64,000 nt of DNA from CAUZWH01 sp965247665 (GTDB taxonomy: Bacteria; Pseudomonadota; Alphaproteobacteria; SHVV01), in contig CBDFHH010000002.1 in assembly GCA_965247665.1 (NCBI GenBank), forward strand, positions 1 through 64,000. The letters are read 5' to 3'. Numbering within the stretch: position 1 is the first letter of the stretch; each line of letters opens with the position of its first letter. Positions 15,483 through 25,170 of the stretch are shown here, piece after piece. Both the position numbers and the translations under genes were made by a program. The notes beneath the pieces were generated by a model. The model had not been told where the DNA came from and made no database searches. It worked only from the letters and a program-made list of their open reading frames with translations.

Positions 15483-16886
15483 TCACAGATCGACGCCTCC
15501 CCGTCGGAGAATCTCTCGCACCCGTACTTGCTGTTCATCCGAAATGGTTAGTCGCTCCGCGAAGTCCCGACCAATAGGCCGAGTGGCGTCGATCCCCATT
15601 TTCGTCACCGTGAACGTCTCGGGATCGGACGTCGGGTCAAGAATAGCCCCTTTGCAACCGGGCATTAGCATAATGTCCTTCTCGGCGCGGACGCGCGTCG
15701 CTATCGCCCACATGACGTCACCCATATCGAAGATATTGACATCTTCATCCACGACGACGACGTACTTGACAAAAAACTCAGTCCCAGTGGCCGCCAGGAT
15801 TGCCTGCTGCGGCTCACCGTCCGTGGTCTTTTTTATCTTCACGAACGCAAAGAACGCACCGCAGGTCCGATGCGGGACATGGACGGCAATCACGTTCGGC
15901 AGGTTTTGCCGGAGTGTGTTAAGGATTTCGCCTTCCCGTGTGACGCACGAAATCAGGATATGGTCCTGAGACATCCCCGATACGATGGAATGGAACATCG
16001 CGTCGCGCCGCATGCGGATTTTTTGGGCAACGAACACATTTTGGGTCGAGCGGTAGGAGGCATATCCCGTGAACTCGCTGAACGGACCTTCCGGTTCATT
16101 CGTGTGTGGCATGATTTCGCCTTCAACAATGATTTCAGCGCCGGCCGGTACTTCGAGATCGGCGATGCCACACTTGGCGAGCCGATACGGCTCGCCAAAC
16201 AAGGCGCCGATAATCTCAAACTTTCGAACCTCGGGTGGATACCCGAAGACCATGGACCCCATGTAATGGAGCGGATGAATCCCTAATGTCACCGCCGCGG
16301 GGAGGGGCTCATTACGTTCTTCCGCCCGACGATGGAACTCGTACATGCGTCGTCGTGAGTGGAGCGACACACCCAAGCGGTTCTTACCTTTGAGCATCAG
16401 TCGATGGAAACCGGTGGTGTCGATACCGCTGACCGGGTCACGGGCGGTAATCTGCCCCGCCGTAATGTAGGGCGCGGCGTCGACGGCGAAATGCGTCGGA
16501 ATGGGAAGTTTGGTTAAATCGAGGTTATCGCCTTCGATGACCAGTTCCTGCCATGGCGCGGCGTCCAAGACTTCGCACGGGATGTGTTTTTGGACCCGCT
16601 CTCGGAACGCCAGGGGTAGGTCGTTGGGATCGACGCCAAAACACGCGGCCAACAATTTTCTGTTGCCGGCGATATTAGTTACGATGGGCATTTCGTGCCC
16701 TTCGACGTTTTCGTAAACGACGACAGGACTTCTTCCGACTCGCTCTAGTTCGAATACAGTAGAAGTGATATCTAAATCGGCACGGACCGGCTCGCGGATA
16801 CGCAGAATCTCTTCCGGAAAATTCTTCTCCACCATGCTAAGAAATCCACGCAGGCTTTGTGATTCGCCGGACACTGATAAACTCAT
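15483..16886 (-). CDS. UbiD-family prenylated-FMN-dependent decarboxylase
   Basis: 467-residue member of the UbiD family, enzymes that remove or add CO2 on aromatic or unsaturated acids using prenylated FMN. The motif EGPFSEFTGY at 266-275 holds the two catalytic glutamates spaced five residues apart, and DTTGFHRLMLKGKNRLGV at 156-173 is the substrate/FMN-side segment. Length fits the family. No UbiX-like prenyltransferase gene is in the window, so the cofactor must come from elsewhere. It faces away from the TRAP transporter genes across IS debris; the substrate is unknown but could be an aromatic acid imported by these systems. Confidence 0.9.
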   Translation of the reverse strand: MSLSVSGESQSLRGFLSMVEKNFPEEILRIREPVRADLDITSTVFELERVGRSPVVVYENVEGHEMPIVTNIAGNRKLLAACFGVDPNDLPLAFRERVQKHIPCEVLDAAPWQELVIEGDNLDLTKLPIPTHFAVDAAPYITAGQITARDPVSGIDTTGFHRLMLKGKNRLGVSLHSRRRMYEFHRRAEERNEPLPAAVTLGIHPLHYMGSMVFGYPPEVRKFEIIGALFGEPYRLAKCGIADLEVPAGAEIIVEGEIMPHTNEPEGPFSEFTGYASYRSTQNVFVAQKIRMRRDAMFHSIVSGMSQDHILISCVTREGEILNTLRQNLPNVIAVHVPHRTCGAFFAFVKIKKTTDGEPQQAILAATGTEFFVKYVVVVDEDVNIFDMGDVMWAIATRVRAEKDIMLMPGCKGAILDPTSDPETFTVTKMGIDATRPIGRDFAERLTISDEQQVRVREILRRGGVDL

Positions 16887-16992
16887 CGAAATATCCTCAT
16901 TCAGTCATGCCATTTTCACGATTTTGGTAGATCATCCAAATGGAAGCGCAGTGGCCTGCCCCATTGATTGGTCAACTTGCTATATATAGTGA

Positions 16993-17061
16993 TGGACTTG
17001 CCCCTAATGTTGGACCAGCCTGATGCGGAACTTCCCGTCTTCTCAAGCCGTCGGGTAGCTA
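16993..17061 (-). mobile_element. End of an IS3-family remnant, cut off by the IS630 insertion
   Basis: This segment (CCTGATGCGGAACTTCCCGT and flanks) matches a segment at about 24776-24838 next to the second IS3 remnant with a handful of differences. In both places it precedes the 3' end of an IS3 transposase gene (GTTTGCCCGATGGC). Here the continuity is broken at a TA by the IS630 element. Confidence 0.65.
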
Positions 17062-18202
17062 GTGCATTGACGCAAACAAAGGATTCACGGGAGTATAGTT
17101 CTGTGTCATTCTCGTGTGATGGCACAAGAGCTCAACGTCATTGTTGGCGCCGAGGACCGTGCGCGTTTGGCGGCGATCGTCGGCGATCGTTCTCGCCCGC
17201 TCAAGCACGTACAGCGGGTCCGGATCATCCTGTCGTCGGCCGAGCGCTTGCCGGTGGCAGAGGTGGCGCGTCTGGCCGGCGTGAGCCGGCCGGCGGTGTG
17301 GCGTTGGCAGCGCCGGTTTGCCGAGGAAGGCGTCGAGGGCCTGCTGCGCGACAAGACCCGGCCGCCGGGAAGGGCGCCGCTGCCGCCGGAGACGATCGCT
17401 CGAGTGGTCGCCATGACCTGTCAGGAGGAGGCGCCCGGCGAGACCGCCCATTGGACCGGCAGGGCCATGGCCAAGGCCGTCGGCATCAGCCTGCGCTCGG
17501 TGCAGCGCATTTGGCGAGCCTGCAACCTGCAGCCGCATCGCATCCGTACCTTCAAGCGCTCCGGTGATCCCGCCTTCGCCGAGAAGGTCGAAGACATCGT
17601 CGGCCTCTACATGAACCCGCCGGCCCATGCCGTGGTGCTGTCGATCGACGAGAAGTCGCAGATCCAGGCCCTCGATCGAACCCAGCCCGGGCTGCCGCTC
17701 AAGCCCGGCCGCTGCGCCACCATCACCCACGACTATAAGCGCAACGGCACCACCACCCTGTTTGCGGCACTGAACATTCTCGACGGCACCGTCATCGGCC
17801 GCTGCATGCAACGCCACCGCCATCAGGAGCTGATCTGCTTCCTCAACGCCGTCGAGCGGGCCATCCCGCCAGGCAAGGTGATCCATGCCGTGCTCGACAA
17901 CTATGCCGCCCACAAGCAGCCCAAGGTCATCGAGTGGCTCAAGCGCCATCCGCGTTGGGTGTTCCACTTCACGCCCACTTCCGGTTCCTGGCTCAACGCC
18001 GTGGAGAGCTTCTTCTCCGCACTCACCCGACGGCGCATCCGACGCGGTACCTTCCACTCCGTCGCCGATCTCCAGGCCACCATCAACCGCTACATCGCCG
18101 AGCACAACGACGACCCCAAACCCTTCGTCTGGACCAAACCCGCTAAAACCATCCTCGCAAAAACAAAACAAATGCCTGTACCTTCCGTCTGAGTCACTGC
18201 AC
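17062..18202 (+). mobile_element. Intact IS630-family element inserted in an IS3 remnant
   Basis: Terminal inverted repeats CTAGTGCATTGAC (left) and, read on the other strand, CTAGTGCAGTGAC (right). The element is flanked by TA at 17060-17061 and 18203-18204, the target duplication expected of this family. Joining the flanks across the element restores the uninterrupted sequence seen in the second IS3 copy (GTCGGGTAGCTAGTTTGCCC against GTCGGGCAGCTGGTTTGCCC at 24830). Confidence 0.85.
17119..18192 (+). CDS. IS630-family transposase
   Basis: 357-residue DDE transposase, complete. An N-terminal helix-turn-helix (LPVAEVARLAGVSRPAVWRWQ) is followed by the linker and the catalytic core: first Asp in LSIDEKSQIQA, second in VLDNYAAHK, Glu in LNAVESFFSAL. 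The ATG at 17119 is used. The element ends intact on both sides, so it may still be mobile. Confidence 0.92.
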   Translation: MAQELNVIVGAEDRARLAAIVGDRSRPLKHVQRVRIILSSAERLPVAEVARLAGVSRPAVWRWQRRFAEEGVEGLLRDKTRPPGRAPLPPETIARVVAMTCQEEAPGETAHWTGRAMAKAVGISLRSVQRIWRACNLQPHRIRTFKRSGDPAFAEKVEDIVGLYMNPPAHAVVLSIDEKSQIQALDRTQPGLPLKPGRCATITHDYKRNGTTTLFAALNILDGTVIGRCMQRHRHQELICFLNAVERAIPPGKVIHAVLDNYAAHKQPKVIEWLKRHPRWVFHFTPTSGSWLNAVESFFSALTRRRIRRGTFHSVADLQATINRYIAEHNDDPKPFVWTKPAKTILAKTKQMPVPSV

Positions 18203-18483
18203 TAGTTTGCCCGATGGCTTTCATCAGCTCCATCGGGGATTTGTTGCCGATGGCGCTATGGAGCCGTTCTTCATTGTATTCCCTCCGGAAAGCTTCGCAT
18301 TTTGACCGAGCATCGTCGAGCGTCAGGAACCAGTTCTGGTCGATGCACTCCGCTCGCACCTTCCCGTTGAACGACTCGGCGGACGCGTTGTCGGTCGGTT
18401 TGCCGGGCCGGGGGAAGTCCACCGTCACGCCCTTGCTGCAGGCCCGAGGGTCGAGATCTCGGGAGATGAACTCCGGAACCTAG
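18203..18483 (-). pseudogene. IS3-family OrfB transposase, C-terminal fragment
   Basis: On the minus strand the reading has ISRDLDPRACSKGVTVDFPRPGKPTDNASAESFNGKVRAECI and continues to NEERLHSAIGNKSPMELMKAIGQTS, the conserved C-terminal core of IS3/IS2-type integrases with the Glu of the DDE triad (ESFNGK). The N-terminal half is missing, cut at about 18483 by the next remnant. The 3' end is interrupted by the IS630 element. Confidence 0.8.
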
Positions 18484-18519
18484 TCGACCCGAATGCTCTT
18501 CGGCACGCCGTAGATGGTG

Positions 18520-18927
18520 GTCAAGGTCCGCGAGGACGCCCGCTTCGATGGCCTCTTCGTGCTGCGCACCAACACCACCTTCGGCCCCCCTCGAAGTCAT
18601 GCTGCGCTACAAGCAGCTGTGGACCGTCGAGCAACTCTTCCGCGCCGCCAAGAGCCCGTGTTCCACAAGTGCGACCGAACCATCCGCGGCCACGTCTTCT
18701 ACTCCTTCCTCGCCCTCGTCCTCAAGAAGGCCCTCGAGGACAGGATCAACGCGCGCAGTGACAGGGCCTATCGCGGACCTCGACGCCCTCGACGAGACCG
18801 AGATCGCGCAGGACGGCAAGCGCTTTCTCATCCGCGCCCAGCCTAGACCCGCCGCCAGCCTCGCCCTGCGCGCCATCGGTGTCGCCCTGCCGCCGACCAT
18901 CCGTCAGATCGAAACAGCCGCCGCCTG
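18520..18927 (+). pseudogene. IS1634/IS4-type transposase, C-terminal fragment
   Basis: Three successive frames together give DARFDGLFVLRTNT, LEVMLRYKQLWTVEQLFRAAKS, PVFHKCDRTIRGHVFYSFLALVLKKALEDRI and a tail ending DLDALDETEIAQDGKRFLIRAQ. This layout (YKQLWTVEQLFR followed by IRGHVF) is typical of IS1634-family transposases. Two frameshifts and a missing 5' part leave it inactive. Confidence 0.7.
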
Positions 18928-19012
18928 ACGCGCCTCGCAACACCCCCAAATTGTCGTGCCAAGCCCTATCCAGAACGTGAAAAACAACGCCCTATCAATT
19001 ACTTAACAATAT

Positions 19013-19659
19013 TTACTGTAGAAGATGGGTTAGAGCGAGCTTTGGCGGCTTTCCGTTTTCTTCGAGTGTGTTGAATTCTCGTTTCATATCCGTATTAAAC
19101 CGTGTGGCGACGAGAGCCGCCATGTAAACGGCCTGGCGCGCTTGCGCGCGTCCGCCCCGGATGATGTGGCGCTTGCCTTGGAACGTCCCGCTGGCGCGGG
19201 CTACAGGAGCGACACCCATCAGACTTGCTACTTGTCTGGGGTTGACGTTTCCGAGTTCGGGCATTTCGGCAAGCAAGGTCATCGCGGTAACCTCGCCGAT
19301 CGCGGGGATGCTCATCAGGATTGTGAGACGTTACGCCCGACATGGCGAGCCTATGGCACTCTGCGTCGATCTGCGCGACCTGCCGTTCTACCTGTTCCCC
19401 CAATGGCCGGAGCTGATGCTTGAGTAAGCGGGAGGTAACGGTTTTGTTCCTGTTGGCGATGCGCGTGCCGTTTTTCACCAAGCCACGGCGCGCCGCGACC
19501 AACTCCTTGAGTTGTTCCAGAGCTGGTTCGGGCAAGGGCGTCACCAGCGGTTCCAGAAAGGGGCCGAATTGCGCCCCGGACGCGCGCGTCGACCGGGTCA
19601 GTCTTGGCGTTCACACCAAGCGCCTCCGCGAAGCGCCGGGATCGCAGAGCTGCCCTCAA
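19013..19659 (-). pseudogene. IS110-family transposase fragment, frameshifted
   Basis: Minus-strand frames combine as RRFAEALGVNAKTDPVDARV, then LVTPLPEPALEQLKELVAARRGLVKNGTRIANR and a separate frame MSIPAIGEVTAMTLLAEMPELGNVNPRQVASLMGVAPVA, which is the IS110 catalytic and helix-hairpin-helix region. The N-terminal RuvC-like part is mostly gone and at least two frameshifts occur. It ends at TAA 19013. Confidence 0.75.
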
Positions 19660-19988
19660 ACTACTAAAGCGAACGATGAAGCGTTACGGCCGACCGCGAT
19701 CAATTGTAACCAATTGGCTTCGATCGGCTACAAAGTGGTCGGAATGTTGGAGCGTCAGGTTTGTGCGCCTTGGCTCAACAATCTAGCCGACAATTCCCAC
19801 CAGCCGTTCCGACGACGACGAGCGAGGGCAGCGGCGCGCTTCAGGGACATAAAACTCTCCAAAAATTCGCTGCCGTCCATGCACCATTCTACAATCACTT
19901 CAACCAGGACCTCCATCTCAACCGGCGCGACGTTTTCAAACAGAACCGCTCTGCTGCTCTGGCCGAGTGGCGTCAACTCGCCGCGTAA
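19640..19988 (+). pseudogene. IS6-family transposase, C-terminal fragment
   Basis: The plus strand gives KRRDRRAALKLLKRTMKRYGRPRSIVTN and, after frameshifts, NLADNSHQPFRRRRARAAARFRD, then KTLQKFAAVHAPFYNHFNQDLHLNRRDVFKQNRSAALAEWRQLAA, the C-terminal part of IS6/IS15-type transposases. The 5' part is missing; the junction with the IS110 remnant lies at about 19640. Confidence 0.72.
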
Positions 19989-20167
19989 GAGCCTTGATCA
20001 CTTCTGATTAGCCAGCTTACGCCCAGTTATTGTGACGCTGCCCGGAGGACCCCAGGAGAGCAATTACCAATTTCGAGGTGTCCTAAATACCGTGTGCTGC
20101 TATACTAAACTATCAGCACCCAAAAACATCTTATCAAAATAAGGGTCTAGAAGGGAGAAACGTATCG

Positions 20168-21175
20168 ATGAGGAACATATCAATTAAATCCATTCACGTA
20201 ATTCTCGTCGCGGCGGCGATGGTCGCCGGTGCGATGGTAATGCCCGCCAATGCGGCGGAAAAAGTAAATGTCCGTATTGGCACGGCCGGGCTCGGCGGGA
20301 GTTGGTACGTCTACGGAGCCGGCATGGCCGACATGGTCAAGTCGAAACTGCAGGCAGGGTCTAGTTTCGACGTGCTGCCGATTGCCGGTGCTATCGGAAA
20401 TATCAAGCTGCTGCAAAAGGGTGAAGCCGAATTCGGGTTGAGTTTCCCCATGCCGGCGGCTGAAAGCTGCGAAGGATTCGGTGCGTTCAAAACCAAGCAA
20501 GACAAGGTCCGTGGTGTAATGGGCGGCCTCGATGTGTTCTATTTTGGTACGTTCGTGACTAGGAAGTCGGGAGCGACGTCGTGGAGCGATATTGCGTCGG
20601 CGAAGAACGGCTTCCGCCTCCTTACAGCCAATGTCGGCGGGACCGGTGAATTGGGCGTTCGCCAAGTCCTGTCTCTGTTGGGTAGCGACAAGAAGAAAGT
20701 CAAGGCCAAGGGCGGCAGTGTCAAAGCCATAGCCCGCGCGGCGACCGCGAGTGCGATTTCCGACGGCAAGTCCGACGGCTGGGCTCACGTGGTAACGCGG
20801 GGTCACCCGGCAGCCACTCAGTTGACGACGACAAACGATATGCGAGTGTTGGGGCTGTCTGATGACGTCATCAAGGGGATGGTATCGAAATACAGGTGGA
20901 TCGCCGCCAAGATTCCGGCCAATACCTTCAAAGGCCAAACGGAATCGGTGAACACGGTCAAAGCGGCTACAAACGTTTTGGCCAGCGCCGATGTTCCCGA
21001 TGACGTCGTGTATACGTTCACCAAGACCATCATGGAAAACGCCGCCAAGTTTCGGAATATGCATGCCGGGCTTTCAAATTTCGATCCAAAGCGCGCCGTC
21101 GCCCCCGGCTTGGTGGGCAACTGCCCGTTCCATCCCGGGGCGGTAAAGTATTTTGAAGAAGCAGGCCTGATGTAA
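20168..21175 (+). CDS. TAXI-family TRAP transporter substrate-binding protein
   Basis: 335-residue secreted solute receptor. A signal peptide with cut after ANA is seen at residues 1-30. The mature start KVNVRIGTAGLGGSWYVYGAGMADMV is the hallmark of TAXI-TRAP receptors (TIGR02122). A GGGAGAAA site precedes ATG 20168. It feeds the fused permease encoded 76 bp downstream. TAXI receptors bind organic acids such as glutamate, alpha-ketoglutarate or aromatic and sulfonated acids; the present substrate is unknown. Confidence 0.92.
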   Translation: MRNISIKSIHVILVAAAMVAGAMVMPANAAEKVNVRIGTAGLGGSWYVYGAGMADMVKSKLQAGSSFDVLPIAGAIGNIKLLQKGEAEFGLSFPMPAAESCEGFGAFKTKQDKVRGVMGGLDVFYFGTFVTRKSGATSWSDIASAKNGFRLLTANVGGTGELGVRQVLSLLGSDKKKVKAKGGSVKAIARAATASAISDGKSDGWAHVVTRGHPAATQLTTTNDMRVLGLSDDVIKGMVSKYRWIAAKIPANTFKGQTESVNTVKAATNVLASADVPDDVVYTFTKTIMENAAKFRNMHAGLSNFDPKRAVAPGLVGNCPFHPGAVKYFEEAGLM

Positions 21176-21179
21176 GCTA

Positions 21180-21220
21180 CCGACACTCGGCAACTATAAA
21201 CTGCCGACACTCGGCAACTA
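21180..21220. repeat. 17-bp direct repeat between TAXI gene and permease gene
   Basis: CCGACACTCGGCAACTA occurs at 21180-21196 and again at 21204-21220, separated by 7 bp. Each copy contains a short dyad CCGA-CAC-TCGG. It lies in the 76-bp gap between the two TRAP genes and may form a small intercistronic hairpin. Confidence 0.6.
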
Positions 21221-21251
21221 AAATCCGACTTGCGATCCAAGGGCTGACGCT

Positions 21252-23147
21252 ATGGCGATCCCCGCCATGGGCGTACGTGTTCTTCTCGTCGGCATCGTCA
21301 TTGTTTTGGCTACGGCCGAGTTTCTGCCCCTGTATACGGGCGGCTACGAACATGAGGTATCTTTCCTCAGTGTTCACGTAGGTGCCGCGTCCGCGATCAC
21401 ATTTCTCGTCATTGGGATTCGAGGCAAGCGCAATGATGGCGATCGAGTCCCGATTTATGATTTGGCGCTCGCTCTGCTCGCCGGTCTCTGCACCGGCTAT
21501 TTCACAAGCCAAGGTGAACGAATTGCCGAGCGTATCGCGGGGGTCGATATCGTATTCCCCGTGGATATGGTCTTCGGTATCCTTCTTATTCTGGTGCTGT
21601 TGGAAGCTTGCCGGAGAGTCACCGGTCGGATTTTAACCGGCGTCGCAGCCATCTTCATCGCCTACATATTTCTCGGCCCCTATATTCCGGGTCCCTTGTC
21701 CCACCGCGGCATGACTCTGGCCCGGTTTATCGATCTCCAGGTACTTTCCACGTTTGGAATCTTCGGTACGCCGATTTCCGCGTCGGCGCATATGGTATTT
21801 TACTTCATTATCGTTGGCGCCTTTCTCGAGCGATCGGGTGCCGGTAAACTGTTCGTCAATATCGCACAGTGTTTTACGGCACGGGCATGGGGCGGGTCGG
21901 GGAAAGCAGCCGTTGTCGCCTCGGGCCTGTTCGGATTGATCTCCGGAAGCGCCGTAGCAAATGTCTTGATCAGCGGGGTCATGACGATCCCGTTGATGAA
22001 GCGATCAGGGTTTCGGCCGACCCTTGCCGGCGCGATTGAAGCGACGGCGTCGACGGGCGCCCAATTGGCCCCGCCGATCATGGGGGCCGCCGCTTTTATT
22101 CTCGCCGACTACGTCGGAGTTCCCTACGCGGAAGTCGTCTTTGCGGCGATCGTTCCCGCCCTCTTGTATTACATCTCTCTCTTCATGCTGGTCCATTTTT
22201 CTAGCTTGCGAAATGGGTTGCGACCAGATCCAACGATTCGGTTGACAGAGTACTTGGAGGGCCTGAAAGAACGCTGGCATCTTCTGATACCGCTCGCCCT
22301 CATGATCTTTCTCCTGGTATCCCAATACTCGCTTCTGACCGTCGGCTCGTACACCACCTGTTTCATCGTTCTCGTCAGCCTGGTCCGGCCGTCCACGAGG
22401 ATGAATGTACGCGATCTGCTGGACGCCCTTATCAGAGGGTGCCGGGCGGCGAGCGAAATTGCCATTCCATCGGCGGTCGCCGGGATCATCGTTGGAACCC
22501 TGGTTCAGACGGGCATGGCGCTAAAACTTCAGAGGTGGTTTTTGGACCTCGCTGGGAACAACCTCACCGTCTCTCTAATCGGGGCAATGTTCCTGACAAT
22601 CATATTCGGTATGGGCATGCCCACGGCGGCCGCCTACCTAGTATCGGCGATCCTGGTCGCGCCAGCGCTGCAAGAGTTGGGGGTTCCCAATCTACCAGCT
22701 CATCTTTTCATACTTTATTTCAGCATCCTGTCCATGGTCACGCCGCCGGTCGCCTTGTCCGCGTATGCCGCCGCAGGGATCAGCGGAGCAGACTTGTGGC
22801 GAACGGGGGTGAGAGCATTTCTGCTTGCGGTGCCTGGGTTCATCATTCCTTATGCGTTTACCGCAAATCCAGCGCTGCTGCTGCTGGGCGAACTCACGGA
22901 TATCGCGTTCGCCATCGTTCCGGCACTGCTAGGCGTCATCATGATTGCCGCCGCGTCGGGAGGTTACGCGTTCGGCCCCCTCTCTCTGCCGCTTAGAGTG
23001 CTGCTGTTCGTATTGAGCCCGCTGTTGATCGCGCCAGAGTTGATCGCGTCAGACCTGAATACCGACATTGTCGGCCTGATCGGTGTCGTGGCGATCCTTA
23101 TCTATCAGGTGTGGAAATTCAAATGGCGCGGTCCGATCAGGGAATAG
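21252..23147 (+). CDS. TRAP transporter fused permease (DctQM)
   Basis: 631-residue multi-spanning membrane protein in which the small (DctQ) and large (DctM) TRAP permease subunits are one chain. The N-terminal 170 residues hold the DctQ-like helices, and the large half shows the typical segments of fused permeases: GSGKAAVVASGLFGLISGSAVANVLISGVMTIPLMK, EATASTGAQLAPPIMGAAAF and MGMPTAAAYLVSAIL. Together with the receptor encoded upstream it forms a sodium-dependent secondary importer in the inner membrane. Confidence 0.93.
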   Translation: MAIPAMGVRVLLVGIVIVLATAEFLPLYTGGYEHEVSFLSVHVGAASAITFLVIGIRGKRNDGDRVPIYDLALALLAGLCTGYFTSQGERIAERIAGVDIVFPVDMVFGILLILVLLEACRRVTGRILTGVAAIFIAYIFLGPYIPGPLSHRGMTLARFIDLQVLSTFGIFGTPISASAHMVFYFIIVGAFLERSGAGKLFVNIAQCFTARAWGGSGKAAVVASGLFGLISGSAVANVLISGVMTIPLMKRSGFRPTLAGAIEATASTGAQLAPPIMGAAAFILADYVGVPYAEVVFAAIVPALLYYISLFMLVHFSSLRNGLRPDPTIRLTEYLEGLKERWHLLIPLALMIFLLVSQYSLLTVGSYTTCFIVLVSLVRPSTRMNVRDLLDALIRGCRAASEIAIPSAVAGIIVGTLVQTGMALKLQRWFLDLAGNNLTVSLIGAMFLTIIFGMGMPTAAAYLVSAILVAPALQELGVPNLPAHLFILYFSILSMVTPPVALSAYAAAGISGADLWRTGVRAFLLAVPGFIIPYAFTANPALLLLGELTDIAFAIVPALLGVIMIAAASGGYAFGPLSLPLRVLLFVLSPLLIAPELIASDLNTDIVGLIGVVAILIYQVWKFKWRGPIRE

Positions 23148-23189
23148 GAACCTTAGATACGACGACACTCGTACAAGCAGGAGGCGAAC

Positions 23190-24677
23190 ATGCGCACCAA
23201 GATAAATGCGAAATGGGTTGTAGGACATAAAGATAATCATCATGTTCTAATCCGCGACGGCGAGGTTGTATACGAAGACAACCGGATCATCCACGCGGGA
23301 CACGGGTTCGACGGAGAGGTCGACAACGTCATCGACGCGTCCGGGAAACTTGTCGCCCCTGGATTCATAGATACCCACGTGCATTCCGGGCACCGGGCAT
23401 CCCACCGCCTCCTCGCCGATACGGGCCGGCCGTTTTACTTCGGGCAACCGTTTCTCGAGATCACCGTCCCAAAAGAAGGGAAAGTCGTTCGCGGCGATCC
23501 CCGCTATCTTGACGACGGCGTCGAGGGGCTGGGGTCCGTGTTGCGTTTGGACGGTACATTCACCGTGGCCGAGTTGCTCCGAAACGGGGTGACGACATTC
23601 ATTGAATTCGGTAGCCAACTTAGCACCCAGAACTCGTTACTTGAACAGGTCGAGTGTCTGGGGACGCGGGCCTACCTTGCGCCGGGATACGATTGCGGTC
23701 GGTGGGTCGGTGACGAAAAAGGCCGGCTGAAACGAATCGTCGATGATCAGCGGGGTCTCGACGGTCTTCAGACAGCGATAGATTTCATTGATCGCAATGA
23801 CGGAGCGGCGAACGGACGGGTCAGGGGGATACTAGTCCCACGCGAAGTTGAAACCTCAAGCATCGAAGTCTTGAAGCGTACTCGGGAAATCGCCGATGAA
23901 ACGGGTTTGCCCATAGCGACCCACGCCGCATACAGCGTACTAGAGTTTCACGGTATCGTCCGAGAACACCAGATGACGCCGATTGAATTACTTGATGACC
24001 TGGGCCTGTTGCGCCCGACACTGAACATCGGACACGGTAACATCATCGCCGATAATCCTAATTTGAACTACTCGGTTTCGAATGATTTGCGGCTCATGGG
24101 TGAGGCCGGCGCGTCCATATCCCATTGTCCCATAAATATCGTCCGACGGGGGCGGGTCCTGGACAATTGGAAGAAATACCAGGAAGCGGGCGTCAATATT
24201 TCCATCGGCAGCGACACCTACCCGCGTGACATGATCATGAACATGCGGACGGCCTCCTATCTCGGCAAGACCATGAGCAATTCGTATTTCGCTGCTACGG
24301 CCGGCGAGGTATTCGAAGCCGCTACTCTCGGCGGCGCCATGTCAGTAGGTCGGGATGACCTGGGGCGGCTGGCTCCCGGCGCTTTCGCGGATATCATCAT
24401 CATTGATCTTACAGGGCGAAATACGCTGCGTTATGGTGCGGTCCGTGATCCCATTAAGAGTGTCGTCGAATGCGGTGTGGGGGATGACATCGACACTGTC
24501 ATTGTCGATGGAAAGGTCTGTATGGAAGGCGGGGAGATTCCGGGAGTAGACTTTGCCGAACTTCGTGCTGAGGCCCAAACCGCAGGCGAAGATGTGTGGG
24601 ATACCTTGCAGGAGTGGGACATGCTGGGGCGTCACGCCGAGGAAGCCTGCCCGTGGTCTTATCCGACCGCTGATTGA
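23190..24677 (+). CDS. ATZ/TRZ-type amidohydrolase (metal-dependent)
   Basis: 495-residue TIM-barrel hydrolase of the chlorohydrolase/deaminase group. Metal and catalytic residues visible: FIDTHVHSGH (His-X-His), IATHAAYS (His), NIGHGNI (His) and GSDTYPRD (Asp). A C-terminal composite domain motif SVGRDDLGRLAPGAFADIIIIDLTGRNT restores the barrel. Such enzymes deaminate or dehalogenate ring compounds or open cyclic amides. It follows the TAXI-TRAP pair by 42 bp and a GAGGCG site precedes the start, so all three are one operon. A second family member, clearly paralogous, lies at 42650-44086. Confidence 0.9.
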   Translation: MRTKINAKWVVGHKDNHHVLIRDGEVVYEDNRIIHAGHGFDGEVDNVIDASGKLVAPGFIDTHVHSGHRASHRLLADTGRPFYFGQPFLEITVPKEGKVVRGDPRYLDDGVEGLGSVLRLDGTFTVAELLRNGVTTFIEFGSQLSTQNSLLEQVECLGTRAYLAPGYDCGRWVGDEKGRLKRIVDDQRGLDGLQTAIDFIDRNDGAANGRVRGILVPREVETSSIEVLKRTREIADETGLPIATHAAYSVLEFHGIVREHQMTPIELLDDLGLLRPTLNIGHGNIIADNPNLNYSVSNDLRLMGEAGASISHCPINIVRRGRVLDNWKKYQEAGVNISIGSDTYPRDMIMNMRTASYLGKTMSNSYFAATAGEVFEAATLGGAMSVGRDDLGRLAPGAFADIIIIDLTGRNTLRYGAVRDPIKSVVECGVGDDIDTVIVDGKVCMEGGEIPGVDFAELRAEAQTAGEDVWDTLQEWDMLGRHAEEACPWSYPTAD

Positions 24678-24775
24678 GGCCTTGGAGCCCTTCTGGAAAG
24701 TTGCTGAATCCGAGGAATCATTTGTGGTCTGCCCCCTAACCGGGTCCGAATGCTGAGTTACAGATTTGGCATGTT

Positions 24776-25170
24776 GGATTTGTCCCCAACGTTGGACCGG
24801 CCTGATGCGGAACTTCCCGTATTCTCAGGCCGTCGGGCAGCTGGTTTGCCCGATGGCTTTCATCACCTCCATCGGGGATTCGTTGCCGGTGGCGCTATGC
24901 GGCCTTGTAGTGTTGTAGTGGACCCGCCAGGCTTCGATGGCGGCGCAGGCAGGAGCCAGGCTGACGAACCATTCCTCGTCTAGACATTCTCGCAGAGCCT
25001 CCCGTTGAAACTTTCGATGAAGGCGTTCTGCGCCGGTTTACCGGGCTCGATGAAATGCAGCGCGACGCTGTTTGTGACACCGCCGGTCGAGGTGTTCGTG
25101 CCGCGAAAAGACCGGAGTCCCGCCGGCCGGTTAATGCGACTTTGATGCGTTGTATGCGCTGCAGCCGCCA
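24776..25170 (-). pseudogene. IS3-family remnant, second copy
   Basis: On the minus strand the ending of an IS3 OrfB is read: KTGAERLHRKFQREALRECLDEEWFVSLAPACAAIEAWRVHYNTTRPHSATGNESPMEVMKAIGQTS, disrupted by a stop at TAG about 24980 and by frameshifts. Its outer 3' flank resembles 16993-17061. It lies between the TAXI/amidohydrolase operon and the DctPQM operon. Confidence 0.7.

Noticed and set aside
17059..18171. 370-codon minus-strand open frame
   Set aside because: Antisense of the intact IS630 transposase.
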